Shown: positions 9,586 to 20,437 of the stretch, piece after piece
How the letters are laid out: each line of letters opens with the position of its first letter
How positions within the stretch are numbered: position 1 is the stretch's first letter
Assembly: GCA_030734395.1 (NCBI GenBank)
Contig: JAUZTG010000011.1
Coordinates: forward strand, 496,001 to 560,000
Reading direction: 5' to 3'
DNA length: 64,000 nt
Origin: Sarocladium kiliense
Lineage: Eukaryota > Ascomycota > Sordariomycetes > Hypocreales > Sarocladiaceae
Made by a program: the position numbers and the translations under genes
The notes under the pieces: model-generated
What the model saw: the letters and a program-made list of their open reading frames with translations, nothing else
Told to the model about the DNA's origin: nothing
The model's database searches: none

Positions 9586-11412
9586 CTATAGTGCAATCAC
9601 CGCCAATTTGCCCAGAACCTCCTCGATAAAATGCACACCGACGCTGATCCCATCCTTATCGTCAGCTGCCTCCCGACCCAGCTCATCCTCGCTATGCTCC
9701 GTCTCATCTCCTCCAGAAGACAGACATGCAATCACCACATCTTTGTAAAGCTCACCCATGCTATGAGGGAGTCTTGTCTCGGCCATGTGAATTAGGTACT
9801 CCCTGAGCAAAAGGGCCGTTTTGTGCGAGTGCGAGACCTGCGAATGAGATTGGTGTGATGAGGCGAAAGCTTCTGGTGTGCCGCCATTTGTCTCCATTCG
9901 GGTCTTTGCCCAGGCACGGAACTCTTGATACGACTTGCTGTCCGTTGGCTTTTGCGGCTCTGTCTCGGAGACGTATTCGACAAAGGACTCCCACAGGCCG
10001 ATCTCAAGAAGACAGACACCTAAGCTATAGACATCGTGTTGCATCCGGTATGAGTCCTGTAGGAATTCGCCCTGTCGTTCAGGATGGCGGTAAATGTTCT
10101 TCTCCCAAACAGTGTCGCCGATCAGGGCCGTGTCGCCATTGGCAGCGCGGAAGTTGCCGAAGCCAGCGAGGAAGGTGTAGAGAGTTTTCTGGCCATTCTG
10201 TACTGTATCTCGGCTCTCTTCCAATAGGAGAATGGACTCTGGACAGACACCTTTATGGACAAAGTCAAAGTTGTGAACGTAGCTGATGGAATTGGCAAGT
10301 TGCTGGGCGATCCTAAGCCTTCGGGTCAGGGAGAGTGGTGGCTGGCCATGTGCTTTGAGAAGCAGTTGGCGAAGCGAAGTCGGGTTGTCCATGTTCTCGG
10401 GGACATGAAGCGCGAGTTCGAAGGTAGCAAGGGCTGATGGTCCGGTTGGGGCGCGCATGGGACACTTACACCTGAGGAGGCCGAAGGTGTAAGGATCTGA
10501 GTTGGCTAGACGTTTCGCGAGGGTTCGAACGTCGGTCTCTAGGTCATCCACTTGACTGCCAGCATAGCAATGGAGGCTGTCGATGATGAACGAGAGGTTC
10601 GTGCCCTTGGAAGCAGACCATCTTTTCGCTAGACTGGTGGTAGAGTATGGGATGGGTGTGCGATCCATGGCCAGATAGTCTCGCATGATTGACTTTGCTG
10701 GTTCGGGACTGTGAATGGAAGCGCGAAGGCTCTTAGCAATACTGAGAGGAGACTGCTGCCTCACACGTCGGGCGACTGTGGTGTTGGCTGGTGCATCGGC
10801 GACACCATTGAGCTCAGGTTTGGCCGTTGTAGTCATCTCGCGAAGTTGCTGGTCGATGACAGGAGTTGCCATCCTCAGCACGAGATACCACGTCGGATCG
10901 AACCTCGTGTGACAGTCCTCCAGATCCTTGATGATCTCATCCAGCGTATCTTTAAGAAAGGCATACTTGCCCTTCCTCACCCTGATGCCGAATCCATGGA
11001 ACCCGTGCCTCTTGCCATGTTCGTTCCCCAGGACGCGATGCAGCGATGTCACAGCCTTGGACAGCTTCTCCCCGAGGAAACCGATAGTCTTGTCGACTAT
11101 GCGTCGATACTCATCATCGAGGATAGTGTCGATGCGTTTGAGGAAGTTGGTCTGCTGACGGGTCTTGTCCCAGATGGCCTCGACTTGGTTGATGCGCTCG
11201 TCAACCTCTTCGTTGGCGTTGCGCCAGTTCTGACATTTCTCAATAATGTACTCGCCGGCTCTGGTGACATCCAGTTAGTCGCAGTCGCTTGGCACTGGAC
11301 ATGGCTGAAGGTTGAAGGGACCATCAGCGCAACGGGGCGTGGGGCATGGGGGGAGCTGTGGCGCATACTTGTAACAAACCTCGATACTCGTGATGATGCC
11401 TTCGAGCTCCAT
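9586..11412 (-). CDS. HeLo-like domain protein with degenerate kinase domain
   Basis: Two exons on the minus strand: 11412-11369 and 11260-9586, 572 residues. The 108-nt intron splits codon 15 and has branch CTAAC. The first 200 residues are helical and begin MELEGIITSIEV, resembling the HeLo/prion-inhibition N-terminal domains of fungal cell-death proteins. Residues 270-540 follow a protein kinase C-lobe (LRIAQQLANSISYVH, then DVYSLGVCLLEIG). The catalytic positions are changed: HKGVCPES at 350-357 in place of HRDxKxxN, and AGFGN at 380-384 in place of DFG. I find no Gly loop or VAIK lysine. It is therefore a pseudokinase. HeLo domains in HET-S and HELLP-type proteins insert into membranes to kill cells. 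Whether this one does is inference. A glutamine/serine/histidine-rich loop precedes the final helices. Confidence 0.8.
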
Positions 11413-12134
11413 TGTTGTCGATTAGTGAAGGCCAAGTCCTATGTTTCCGTGTCTTGGGAAAGGGCAATTTTACCACCAGAATCATGCCACAGTGAATGAC
11501 GTGCCGGAGTATTTATTCAGCTTTCAGCAAGTCTTGTTATGGCCTCGCCGCTGTGGCCACCCCTGTTAGTTGGGTTGGATGCCTCATGCACCTCGTTTGC
11601 GGCTGTGCCCCTCACGGTGGAGGCGTGGGTGAGGCCGTCAGTCTCCTACAGCCAAGTTGCTTCATCGGCCAATTCATGACTTGGAAAGACGGCCGTTGAT
11701 TCCCTCTGCGCTCAATTCTTTGTTCTCATTTTCGAGAAACGAGCTCTTGGATCGCGGCATAGGTATGTTGGAGTTCCTAAGGCAAAGAGAAGCTTGACAC
11801 GAGGGGACAGCCCGAAGTGATCCCTGTGTTTTGCACTGCCGCTTTCGCATCGCGCAGTTCCAGCCACTGCCTGCACCATGGCGACCTGCATGAAGTCATG
11901 GAGCAGTACGCCAGGCACAGAGCCTTGCCTCGCTGTTCCGCTCCCGCCGATTGCGCAGCTCTCCTCGGCCATACAGCTCAGGCCCGGGCCTCCCCTCACC
12001 TATGCCTGACTTGCGAAAGAATTCTGGTCAACCAGGAGTGACTGCTGGTCTCAAAACTCCATGAAGCCGCGCTCTGTGAACTCTTCGGTCTGGTTCAGTC
12101 GTCGTGAACCAGTTTCAGACGACCACGCGACACT
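11413..12134. other. divergent promoter region, HeLo-like and kinase genes
   Basis: This 722-bp stretch lies between two genes that start away from each other, so it should hold both promoters and leaders. Open frames here are short and unconserved. I see no repeat. Confidence 0.55.
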
Positions 12135-15100
12135 ATGTCGACGGATTCGCCGCTCGAATCCGACCTCGTCCGAGACTCGCGCTTGCCAACCAATTTCCTG
12201 CCGGATGGCGGCATACAGCACACGCTCTGGAGGTCCAGTCGCCCAGGCGGACGCCGCCGATCGAAGAAAGATGAAATCTGGCGGCGTATTTCCGATAAGC
12301 AGCTCGGCCGCGGTTCCTTTGGACAAGTTTGGCTGGAGCGCAGCGGAAGCGGCCGGGTTCGCGCTCTCAAGACGATACAGAAGGGAGACCATTCGTCCGC
12401 CATAAACTATGCCAGAGAACTCGAGGCTGCTGCCAAATTCTCGCATGATCGGGTATGTACTGATCGGCAACCCGTTCGAGACCTCGACTGATCTGGCTTT
12501 GTGTACAGTATGTCGATTGCTTTGTCGAATCGTATGGCTGGTTCGAAGATGATCAGCACATCTACTTGGCGATGGAATATCTCGAGCATGGAGACCTTGG
12601 CAGGTTTCTTGACAAGCCATTTCGAGAGAAAGAGGCAAAGGACATTACCTTCCAGCTCGTCCAAGGTTTGAACCACATGCACGAGAATAAGTTTGTTCAC
12701 CGGGACCTCAAGCCTCAGGTAAGTGGGACCGAATCAATCCACGGCTATTCTCATGCCTCCTCAATTTCAGGCTTTAACGCCTGCCTCAGAATATCCTTGT
12801 CGCCCAACCTGGTCCACGATGGTGGGTGAAGATCGCCGACTTCGGCATATCCAAGAGGGCTAAAGAAGGCACAAACGGCGGAAGCACTGCCATCGGAACC
12901 GAAAGGTACTGTGCACCAGAGGTTTTCTGCGCTACTCCTTCCTCGACACCCAGGGATGAGCCCTTCGAGCAATCCTGCAGAGGCTCAAGAGATCTCTGGG
13001 CCCTGGGCGAGGTTCCGTTCCGAATGCTATCAAGCAGGCCTGCTTTCGAATCGTCGTACAATGTCTATCGCTTTGCCGAGGGACATGAGACCTTCGACGC
13101 AAAGCTCAAACTTCTCTCTTCACAAGGACTAAGCCATGACTGCTCCAACTTCGTTGCGAAGCTGTTAATTGCTGATCCGAAGACGAGAATGACGGCATCG
13201 GAAGCGTCCGAGCATCCCTGGTTGCAATCAGCAGCTATTCCTTCGCCCTCATCATCTCGATCATCAACACCGTGAGTGGAAACCTTGCTGTGAATCATGA
13301 CTATTCATCTGACTTCTGGACACTTCAGTTCATTCCAAGAAGAGTCGTCACTGCAAACTTTATCTACAAACCTAACGAATGATGCATCGAGCTTATCCCC
13401 GGACGCAGCACTTGAGGGGTCCGTACAATGGAGCACGGCCTCGCTCGACAACACAAATAGAGCTTTGATTCCCAATAGTCGATCTTCAAGCAATCAAACG
13501 TCACTGGAAGTCGTACCGCGAATGACTAGCCCTATGGACACAAACCACCCCCCAAGGCAGCAGGCCACCGAGCGCAGGGATAGACGGCGAGGAGACCCCG
13601 AGACCTCCTCTGTGAAGCCCGAGAAGGCGATTCAGCAAGAAAAAGTAGCTCCAGACGAGAGCACCCAGCGGCATCTGGCGAAAGCGGCCAGAATCAACGA
13701 GGAGGACGCACGGAATACTTTTGTCATTGACTACAACAACCAATCTTTCGAGATACCCCCAAGGACGATGGCCGTGTTCTCGGACCTAGGGATTAGTCTC
13801 GAGGTTGGCGATTCAACTGAAGGAAAGAAGACCCGCAGACAGCTTCGTACCACGCCAAACGAGGCCAGGCCTGTTCGCAGTCTCTCTGAGCGCAAATCGA
13901 TTTCAACCTTCAACTCTGTATACGATGACGAACAGCGATCAAAGCAGCAGCCTAACTATAGGCTGAGGAGACCGAGGCCAGATTCAGGCAGCGCATCTTA
14001 CTCGGATATCACCTCGCAGCGCAGCTCTCAAAAGGGCTCAGAGGCCTTTGCCGAACAGCCACCGCCGGAAGTCCAGATCCGTCAGCCAGCAGTCCGTCGC
14101 CTACTTGAAGGTATCCACCGCTTTGGAGAACCAACGCCAACGGACGGTCCGATGGTCTCGGGCATCACGACCCTCAAGCTGTTTTACTGTACTCACCCAT
14201 TTTGCAACGAAAATGACCCGAACAACATGCTCAAGCACGGACACTCGCCGGCTTTCTGGTCCTTGAACGGATTGTTAGACCATATCTTCACGCTGCATCA
14301 TTCAAGAGCTACTCCCTGTGTCATTGGCAACTTCATCTGTATATATGCGCACTCTAACGGACCGACTGTCTCAGTTCGCAGCAACCCTACCTTTCCACAC
14401 CTGGTGCATGACGTTTTGCAACATCTGGAACAAGGCAATGTTGACCTGAATCCCGTGTTCTCCTGGGGATATTTGGCAGACTCAAGAATCTGGATCGGTG
14501 CATTCTCTTCCTTCTACGACTTAGTACGTCGAGCGGCAGCCCAATATTTCCCGCCCGTGGCACCTCAGACGAACATTCCTACTTCCGTAACTGCCGATCA
14601 AAGACAGCCATGGGGACCTGAGTTCAGACCTTGGCCTCGATTACTTGAAGGCAAAAGTTTGAGCAAGGATTCAGCAGACTCTGATCGTCCTGCTAAGAAA
14701 ACCCTCCGTCGCAGTCGATCAGACAAGACGCTTTCGTCAACACGGCCAGATGTGATAGGCTACGAAAGTCACCCGATATGGGAGTCCCGACAAGAGGATA
14801 ATGCTCCGGTCCCATCACCGAATGGTCATCACGATGATTCTGTAGTACCACGAACTACCCGCCTGGTCCATCGTCAATCCATCGATTCAAGGCCAACTTG
14901 GAACCCCGAACCTATCAGGCGGCTGAATTCTATGGGTTCACAGCTGTCTACTGTTCCACCATACCAACCTCGAAGTTCCCGGGCAACCGCGCCTTTTATT
15001 CCGTATCCAGGCTACTCCAGTTACAATGTCGAGATTTCATCGGATTTGGGTGTACAGTCACGACCCAGGGACTCAACAGAGCGACAAAAGTCTCGTCTAT

Positions 15101-15537
15101 CTCTGAGAGAACGGAGATCATCCACATTCACGGAGAGCGACCGCCTTCACAGAGCAGAACTAGATGCCCGTCGTGCAAAATACGACGCAGATGCGCTTGC
15201 GGCCGAAATCAATGCGATCTATCCCAGGGCTGAGCAAGATGTTCGACGGGCAGGTGGGGTCTATGACAATGTAGACGACGAGAGCTTCGTTATCAGAGAC
15301 GTGCCAGCAGAAGGTCTCAAGTCGAAGCAAAAATACTCTGAAGCTGAAGTGTATGCTGACGATTATAATCGCTCGGCGTCAGCAGGCGTACCCAGCAGAG
15401 CAGGAGAGACCTACGGTCCAAGCTATCCTCAGCCTGATAGCAGCGAGACAGGGGTGGTCGCAGGCTATAGATCGGTTCGCCATGCAGCAAGTGGAAAAGA
15501 ACTACGCCTGAAGCACAGGCAGGCGCGAAACAGATAG
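12135..15537 (+). CDS. large Ser/Thr protein kinase with long C-terminal region
   Basis: Four exons: 12135-12452, 12509-12718, 12790-13271 and 13329-15537, giving 1072 residues. The kinase domain (about 50-330) is intact: GRGSFGQVW, the lysine of ALK near residue 80, HRDLKPQ at 170-176 with the intron right after it, Asp193 of DFG, and then GTERYCAPE. 'SRDLWALG' replaces the usual DIWALG. The first kinase intron lies after SHDR and the last after the C-lobe. The tail of about 740 residues is mostly disordered and basic/serine-rich. It also has a folded-looking island at about 595-710 that starts FYCTHPFCNE (Cys624, Cys629) and has several histidines (LLDHIFTLHH), perhaps a metal site, plus a short coiled-coil-like end. 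I do not recognise an orthologue. It looks like a fungal-specific CAMK/STE-like kinase. It is tail to tail with the FHA kinase gene. Confidence 0.85.
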
Positions 15538-16251
15538 AGCCAGAGTATTAGACGTAAATACAGTAGATTGGTGGTCGAGAATGTTTGCCTTCGATAGTTG
15601 CAAGTGACACCTTGTGCTTTCTTCCTTTGTCAATGGAGTTTAGTGAGACATGGCTGACTACCGATGGAAAACAAGATAGAGTACTTCTTGCGTGGCCGAA
15701 GGCCTCTGGTACAGAACAGCTGCTCCTCAAAGAAAACAGCCGGATGAGTGCTGTCTAGCTGTGGTCCTCAATGTCACCTTTAGTAACTTCACATCAAAAC
15801 GAACTATGAATACGAAAGTGAACAGCTTGATTGAACAATTTGCCATACCACTCAAGTCGCAGTGTCACATTGGTGTTACAACTCAGGCACTTAATTTCAC
15901 GGAATGGAAGCGCTGTGCAAAGACTCGCTCAAATCATTCTTCATACCTTTTCTACACGGGCTTGCAAAGTGTTTTTCCTGCCTCAACGAGTGCGCGCCCG
16001 AACCTTTCCTTGCGACAGATACATCCTTCACCGCCACTGAACGCCTTCACAGGACTTTTGCGGCTATGCTATGGTCGTTAGAGACCTGAGCCGATCCTTT
16101 GTGCTGGGAGATTAGTGTTCATTACGATCAGATCAAGCTTTTGTCGAAGCTCTTAGCAAGTATGCCACCTCTTTCGAACGATAAGTTGTCGCGCTGTCCA
16201 TCTCCAAGTGTTCCTTGTGGACTGTGTGTACCCTCGACATTTCTGAAAGCA
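15538..16251. other. shared 3' region of two convergent kinase genes
   Basis: This 714-bp stretch lies between the ends of two converging genes, so it should hold both 3' untranslated regions and polyadenylation signals. Short frames only. No repeat or RNA gene is seen. Confidence 0.55.
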
Positions 16252-18507
16252 TTACTCTTCGAGGAACAACGATTTGGATTGCTTTAGCTCCTCAAGCACT
16301 TGTCTTCTTTTTTTCGTATTCGGAGTGGGCGGGAGGTGGCGGTCGAGGTTGTTCAATGGTAGGTGCATCCCCTCGTGAATTCTGAGATCTGGACTGAGGT
16401 TGAGCTCTGACATCCTCTTCCGCTTGGATTGACGTCTTCGGGCGCGTTCTCCGTACTTCAGATATGACTTTTGCGTGGTCAGAGTGATGGCCCAGGCGTC
16501 GGACAGTGGGTTGGGTGAGCTCCGGACTGGGAGAGCAGGCTTCTGGAAGATGGCGGATTCAGTGTTGAGGGCTGCAGTAGTTTTCTCCAGGCTAGGGGTG
16601 TTATTATGCTCTGGAGTACTTGCTGGAGTGACTTCGGTGGCTGCGAAATAGGATGATCGGTCACTGTCTTTCGTGTCAGTGTCTCGCGCCTCCAATCGCG
16701 ACAGAACGCAGGGGATTTCCCAAGGCATGGCATTGAGCTCCGCCCTAATCTCCCAACTCGCATGGACTTTGTTGTCAACTTTCTCGAAGAACCTGATGTG
16801 CGCTTCAGAGCTGTTGAGCCAGTCTTGTCTTGCAGCTTCTTGTGCAGTCAAGCGAGCAGCAGCTTGCACTCGCAGGCACTGCCACACGAACTTTTGAGCT
16901 TCTGCAGAGCACTCGCTGTTCTCATTGAAATAGTGATTCTTGAGACACACTTCAAGTTCTTGTTGTTCCATACTGTTGAGGTCCGCATAGTCGCTGTCGG
17001 CGTACGGAGCAAGCAACAAGAGAGTGACGATGCCCAGGGACCACATGTCCACTGCTGGTCCCTGAGACTGCTCGCGGCAGGAGAACTCCCTTGGAATCAT
17101 CAGTCATTGGCTCGTCAAGACGAACGGGCATTCATACGGAGCTTGGTATCGCATTGTTCCCACATTTGTGATCATGCGATTTCGTCGCGGCACAGCAGAG
17201 GCGCCAAAGTCCGAGAGCATAACTCTGCAATATGCGATCTTTGGAGAGTTTGCCAGAAGAATGTTCTCCGGCTTCAGATCGCGGTGCACAATTCCCTTGT
17301 AGTGAAGATACTTCAGGCCGCTGATGACTTGTCGTATGATGATCTGGGTGTCAAGTTCAGGAATGGCATCGAGCCGATAGATGAATGACATCAGGTCACC
17401 CCCAGCGGCCAATTCTGTAAAGGTGTACCTAGTTTCCTCGATCAGCTAAGGACTCGATTTCAAGGTTGTGGCGTACAGCGTATGTGGCGATGAGATTGCA
17501 TCGACATAAGGTAAAATATTCGGCTAGCTCTAGGTCAGCTTCTAAGATCAATCATCTTTGGCTGGCTACTCCTACATGCTGTATCTGCCTAAGGATGTCG
17601 ACCTCTTGCCGTCGCCGGCGGATCTCTTCGGCCGTATTCTTGCCTTTGACTTTGTCCAGGTTGACCAGTTTGCACACAAGCTGTTTCTTGGTAGTTGTCT
17701 CCACAGCAAGGTACACGGCAGCCTCGGCCCCTTGGCCCAGGCATCGTTCAGTCAAAATGTACTTGTCCTTGAACAACTGCAAATAGACCTAGTAAGCCGA
17801 AATGCTTTACATTCGGGGTGACACGTACCTTCACTTCTTCTGTTTGAAGTTTTGTGAGCTCATTCCGGGGTGGGCTATCTGGCTGGCGCAGAGTGAATTT
17901 CCAATAAGGCATGACCTGGACTTCATCGCCGTCCTGCAGCAGATAGCCCGAAGATATTTCGGGGCCACTCCCAATCATCACGCCATTCACGAGCGTCCCA
18001 TTGCAGGAGCCGCGATCGCGAGCATAGATATGGTGGACTCCCGAGTCGTATTTGACGGCGTACACCTCGCAATGGTTCCTTGATACCAACCCATCGGGAT
18101 CGCCCGGCAGGATGAATGTGCTGAAACTCGAATTTTAGACATTGATTCTCAAAATGGAGGTCTGGGCTACCATACTTGGAGCGAGTGTCTCGTCCGATCC
18201 TGAGAATATCTTTGACGAAAATGTCTATTCGCTCTGCTACACAGTCAGTGGGAGGTGGATCACCAACCAAACCTGTTGCGCAAAGGGACCCGCCTCGATA
18301 TCCAGGCACTCTGGAGTCGGCAAATTCCAAGGCGGCAACGGGAATGCAATCCTCAGGGTCGGCCGGCTCCCCAGAGAAAGCTGGTTTTAACATCGCCGAG
18401 GAAGCTGTGGGCTTGGGGATGCTGTTTCGTCGACCCTGCGAAACGATCAAAACTGATTGGCACACCAACTCTGTGCACCTGGGAGGCAGAGGTGAAGGAG
18501 AAGACAT
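16252..18507 (-). CDS. FHA-domain Ser/Thr kinase, Chk2/Rad53-like
   Basis: Six minus-strand exons are needed: 18507-18176, 18120-17829, 17776-17576, 17523-17477, 17428-17138 and 17089-16252, giving 666 residues. All introns are 48-55 nt. An FHA domain (about 92-180) has RIGRD, SRNH at 124-127 and NGTLVNG, the phosphothreonine-binding signature. The kinase domain follows: GQGAEAAVY at 222-230, Lys244 in VCKLV, HPNILPYVDA, Asp341 in HRDLKPEN, Asp364 in DFG and an APE formed across the last intron. FHA followed by kinase is the order of the Chk2/Rad53/Cds1/Mek1 checkpoint family, so a DNA-damage or meiotic role is likely from family. The C-terminal 180 residues are low-complexity with a basic end (KKRRQ). 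The tiny 47-nt exon 4 is supported because it restores HPNI...TLYTFTEL in frame. Confidence 0.86.
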
Positions 18508-19250
18508 TCATTTTAGATTTCAGGCTATGTAAAACTGCTTGATGACCTGCCATCATCTGGCGATATCAGCTGCAGCGGCCGGTGTGCTGCCTGGCTTGTG
18601 TAACGTCCCCTACAGCCGGGTGCTTTGTGGCGAGCAAGAACATCTTGGTAGCTCTTCCTGGTCCTGCCTCCAAGGCATGAAGGTCTAGGGTGACTAGAGC
18701 ACCAGTGACTGCCATGTAGGTACCTCAGCCAGGAAGCGGCTCGAGGAACGAATGGGACAATGTATCAGTGAAGCATGCTTTTTCCTGACCTACAGAGCGC
18801 CGCGGTGCATGAACAGAGGGGAACATTTGCAAACTTAGGCGGATCGTTAAGGTGAATGCGGAACAAGGCACAATGGTGTGTGAAATGACGAAGCCACATC
18901 GACTTAGTACTTCAATGCTGAAGAAACTTACAGGCAACCGCCTGGCTTCATTTGTAGTAAAGCGCATCATCTTGCAATAGTATTGTAACGAACCTTCTGA
19001 TGGTTATTTAGCCATCCCATTGAATACCGTAACTCGATCTGGTGACGAGAATCACCTTCGTGCTACGAAGTTGATTTCGGAGCCCTGTTTTTCCGACTGC
19101 CTGTCGTCATAGTTACCCATGATCGAGGGTTCGAACGATCACGTGACCCTGACATCGCCCACCACCCGTCATATCCTAAAATTCCACGCTGTGCCCCCGC
19201 CTTGCCTCTTTCCTTTCCTTCCTCAACCAACGACTCTCTACTTCGAACAG
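18508..19250. other. intergenic region before RPL41
   Basis: It holds the promoter of the FHA kinase gene (minus strand) and that of RPL41 (plus strand). No gene is seen. One clear regulatory-looking site is listed separately at 19139. Confidence 0.5.
19139..19146. promoter_or_regulatory. TCACGTGA palindrome upstream of RPL41
   Basis: A perfect TCACGTGA lies about 110 bp before the leader intron donor of RPL41. This is the core bound by Cbf1-type bHLH factors, which are known to control ribosomal protein genes in several ascomycetes. A regulatory role here is inference from sequence and position. Confidence 0.5.
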
Positions 19251-19306
19251 GTGAGAGCTCCAAAGATGATCGCCTTCTTAGGTGCAAAGCACTAACAATT
19301 GTTTAG
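19251..19306 (+). other. 5' leader intron of RPL41
   Basis: A donor CAG/GTGAGAG at 19251 and an acceptor ending TTTAG at 19306, with branch CTAAC ten or so bases before it, bound a 56-nt intron. It ends 14 nt before the RPL41 start codon. Introns in this position are common in ribosomal protein genes. Confidence 0.65.
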
Positions 19307-19320
19307 AAACATCGTTCAAT

Positions 19321-19454
19321 ATGAGAGCCAAGTGGCGCAAGAAGAGAACGCGCCGCCTCAAGCGCAAGAGAAGAAAGATGAGGGCCCGCAGGTAAGAATT
19401 GCTACCAGTATAGCTTTATCAAATTTCGAGACTGACCTCCTTCGCAGCAAATAA
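19321..19454 (+). CDS. RPL41: ribosomal protein eL41
   Basis: A 25-residue, almost wholly Arg/Lys protein of the large ribosomal subunit, beginning MRAKWRKKRTRRLKRKRR and ending RARSK. Exons are 19321-19391 and 19448-19454, with a 56-nt intron that splits the serine codon, leaving only C-AAA-TAA in the last exon. The length and sequence match eL41, the smallest eukaryotic ribosomal protein, almost exactly. It bridges the two subunits in the ribosome. The gene is too small for normal gene-length cut-offs and is easily missed. Confidence 0.96.
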
Positions 19455-20437
19455 GCGGCTCGCTCCCACGCCTGACCTGACCGTCTCACGGCTACCTACC
19501 ACCTCGCACTCTGGCGATGCACGCCCGCACTGATTGGCATGGGCACGACACCTCTACCCTCGGCACGTTGCGACAAGCAATTGGAACGATTGGCCGGATT
19601 CAGGGAGGAGGAACGTTAGGATGACTGTACTGCGGTACTGAGCTTGCACCGCGATGGAGTCGCTCGAGATGGAGAGATGGACTTTTTCAATCGAAGGTTG
19701 GCAATTTGGAACGCGAATTGGCCCGTATTCGGAAGGCAAGCTGCAAGCCATGAAGCCTTGGAAGTCACTATATCAAGTCGCTCGACAATCAATCAATGCA
19801 GTTTGCTACGAAATCTTGATCCCCATGAGTGACGCAATGTGTGAACTCGTCGCGTGATGTGATCTACGACTGACTTAATGAACGAACCCCTGAAAGCCGG
19901 TAAGCGATGGACGAACAACAAGTCAATGACAGTAAAGGCGGTTCAGTCATGAAGCAGTCAATTGAGGATACATAGCTCTCGTTCGCTCCCATGGCCGTCG
20001 CGTGACAGCTCATGATGGCCTTGATCGCCCTATCGAATTATGACGTGCCACCACTTAACCTGTGCGAATGCGCTACAATTCTTCCCAGAACTGTGATCTA
20101 ACCTCGGCAGGTACGAATTTAATCACCACGCGAGCAATTGAGCCACCCGCAATGACTATTCACCCAAGGTCAGGGCAATTGTTTCAATTTCGTCGCAGTG
20201 ACGAGACCTTGCTTGTGCAGCGACTGTGGGGTCATCTCACCTGCCCTCACCGACCTTCCGAGACGGGGTGGTGGAGACCCAACTGTAGCGGCAGAAAAGC
20301 GAAGGCCAAATTTTTTGAGAGAGATCCCACCCTCCACCATCGATAGCAGGTGCCCGCTCGCAGTTGGCCGAGTCCAGTACTACAAGCAACTATTTTGCTT
20401 CGCAGATACCTCGAACAGGAAGACAAATCTGCGAAAA
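19455..20437. other. intergenic, RPL41 to RPA49
   Basis: Nearly 1 kb holding the RPL41 3' end and the RPA49 promoter. Open frames are short and on both strands with no motif. I see nothing else. Confidence 0.5.

Noticed and set aside
10711..11499. 262-codon plus-strand frame opposite the HeLo-like gene
   Set aside because: Antisense to a well-supported gene whose two exons restore a coherent N-terminus. The plus-strand translation has no recognisable domain.
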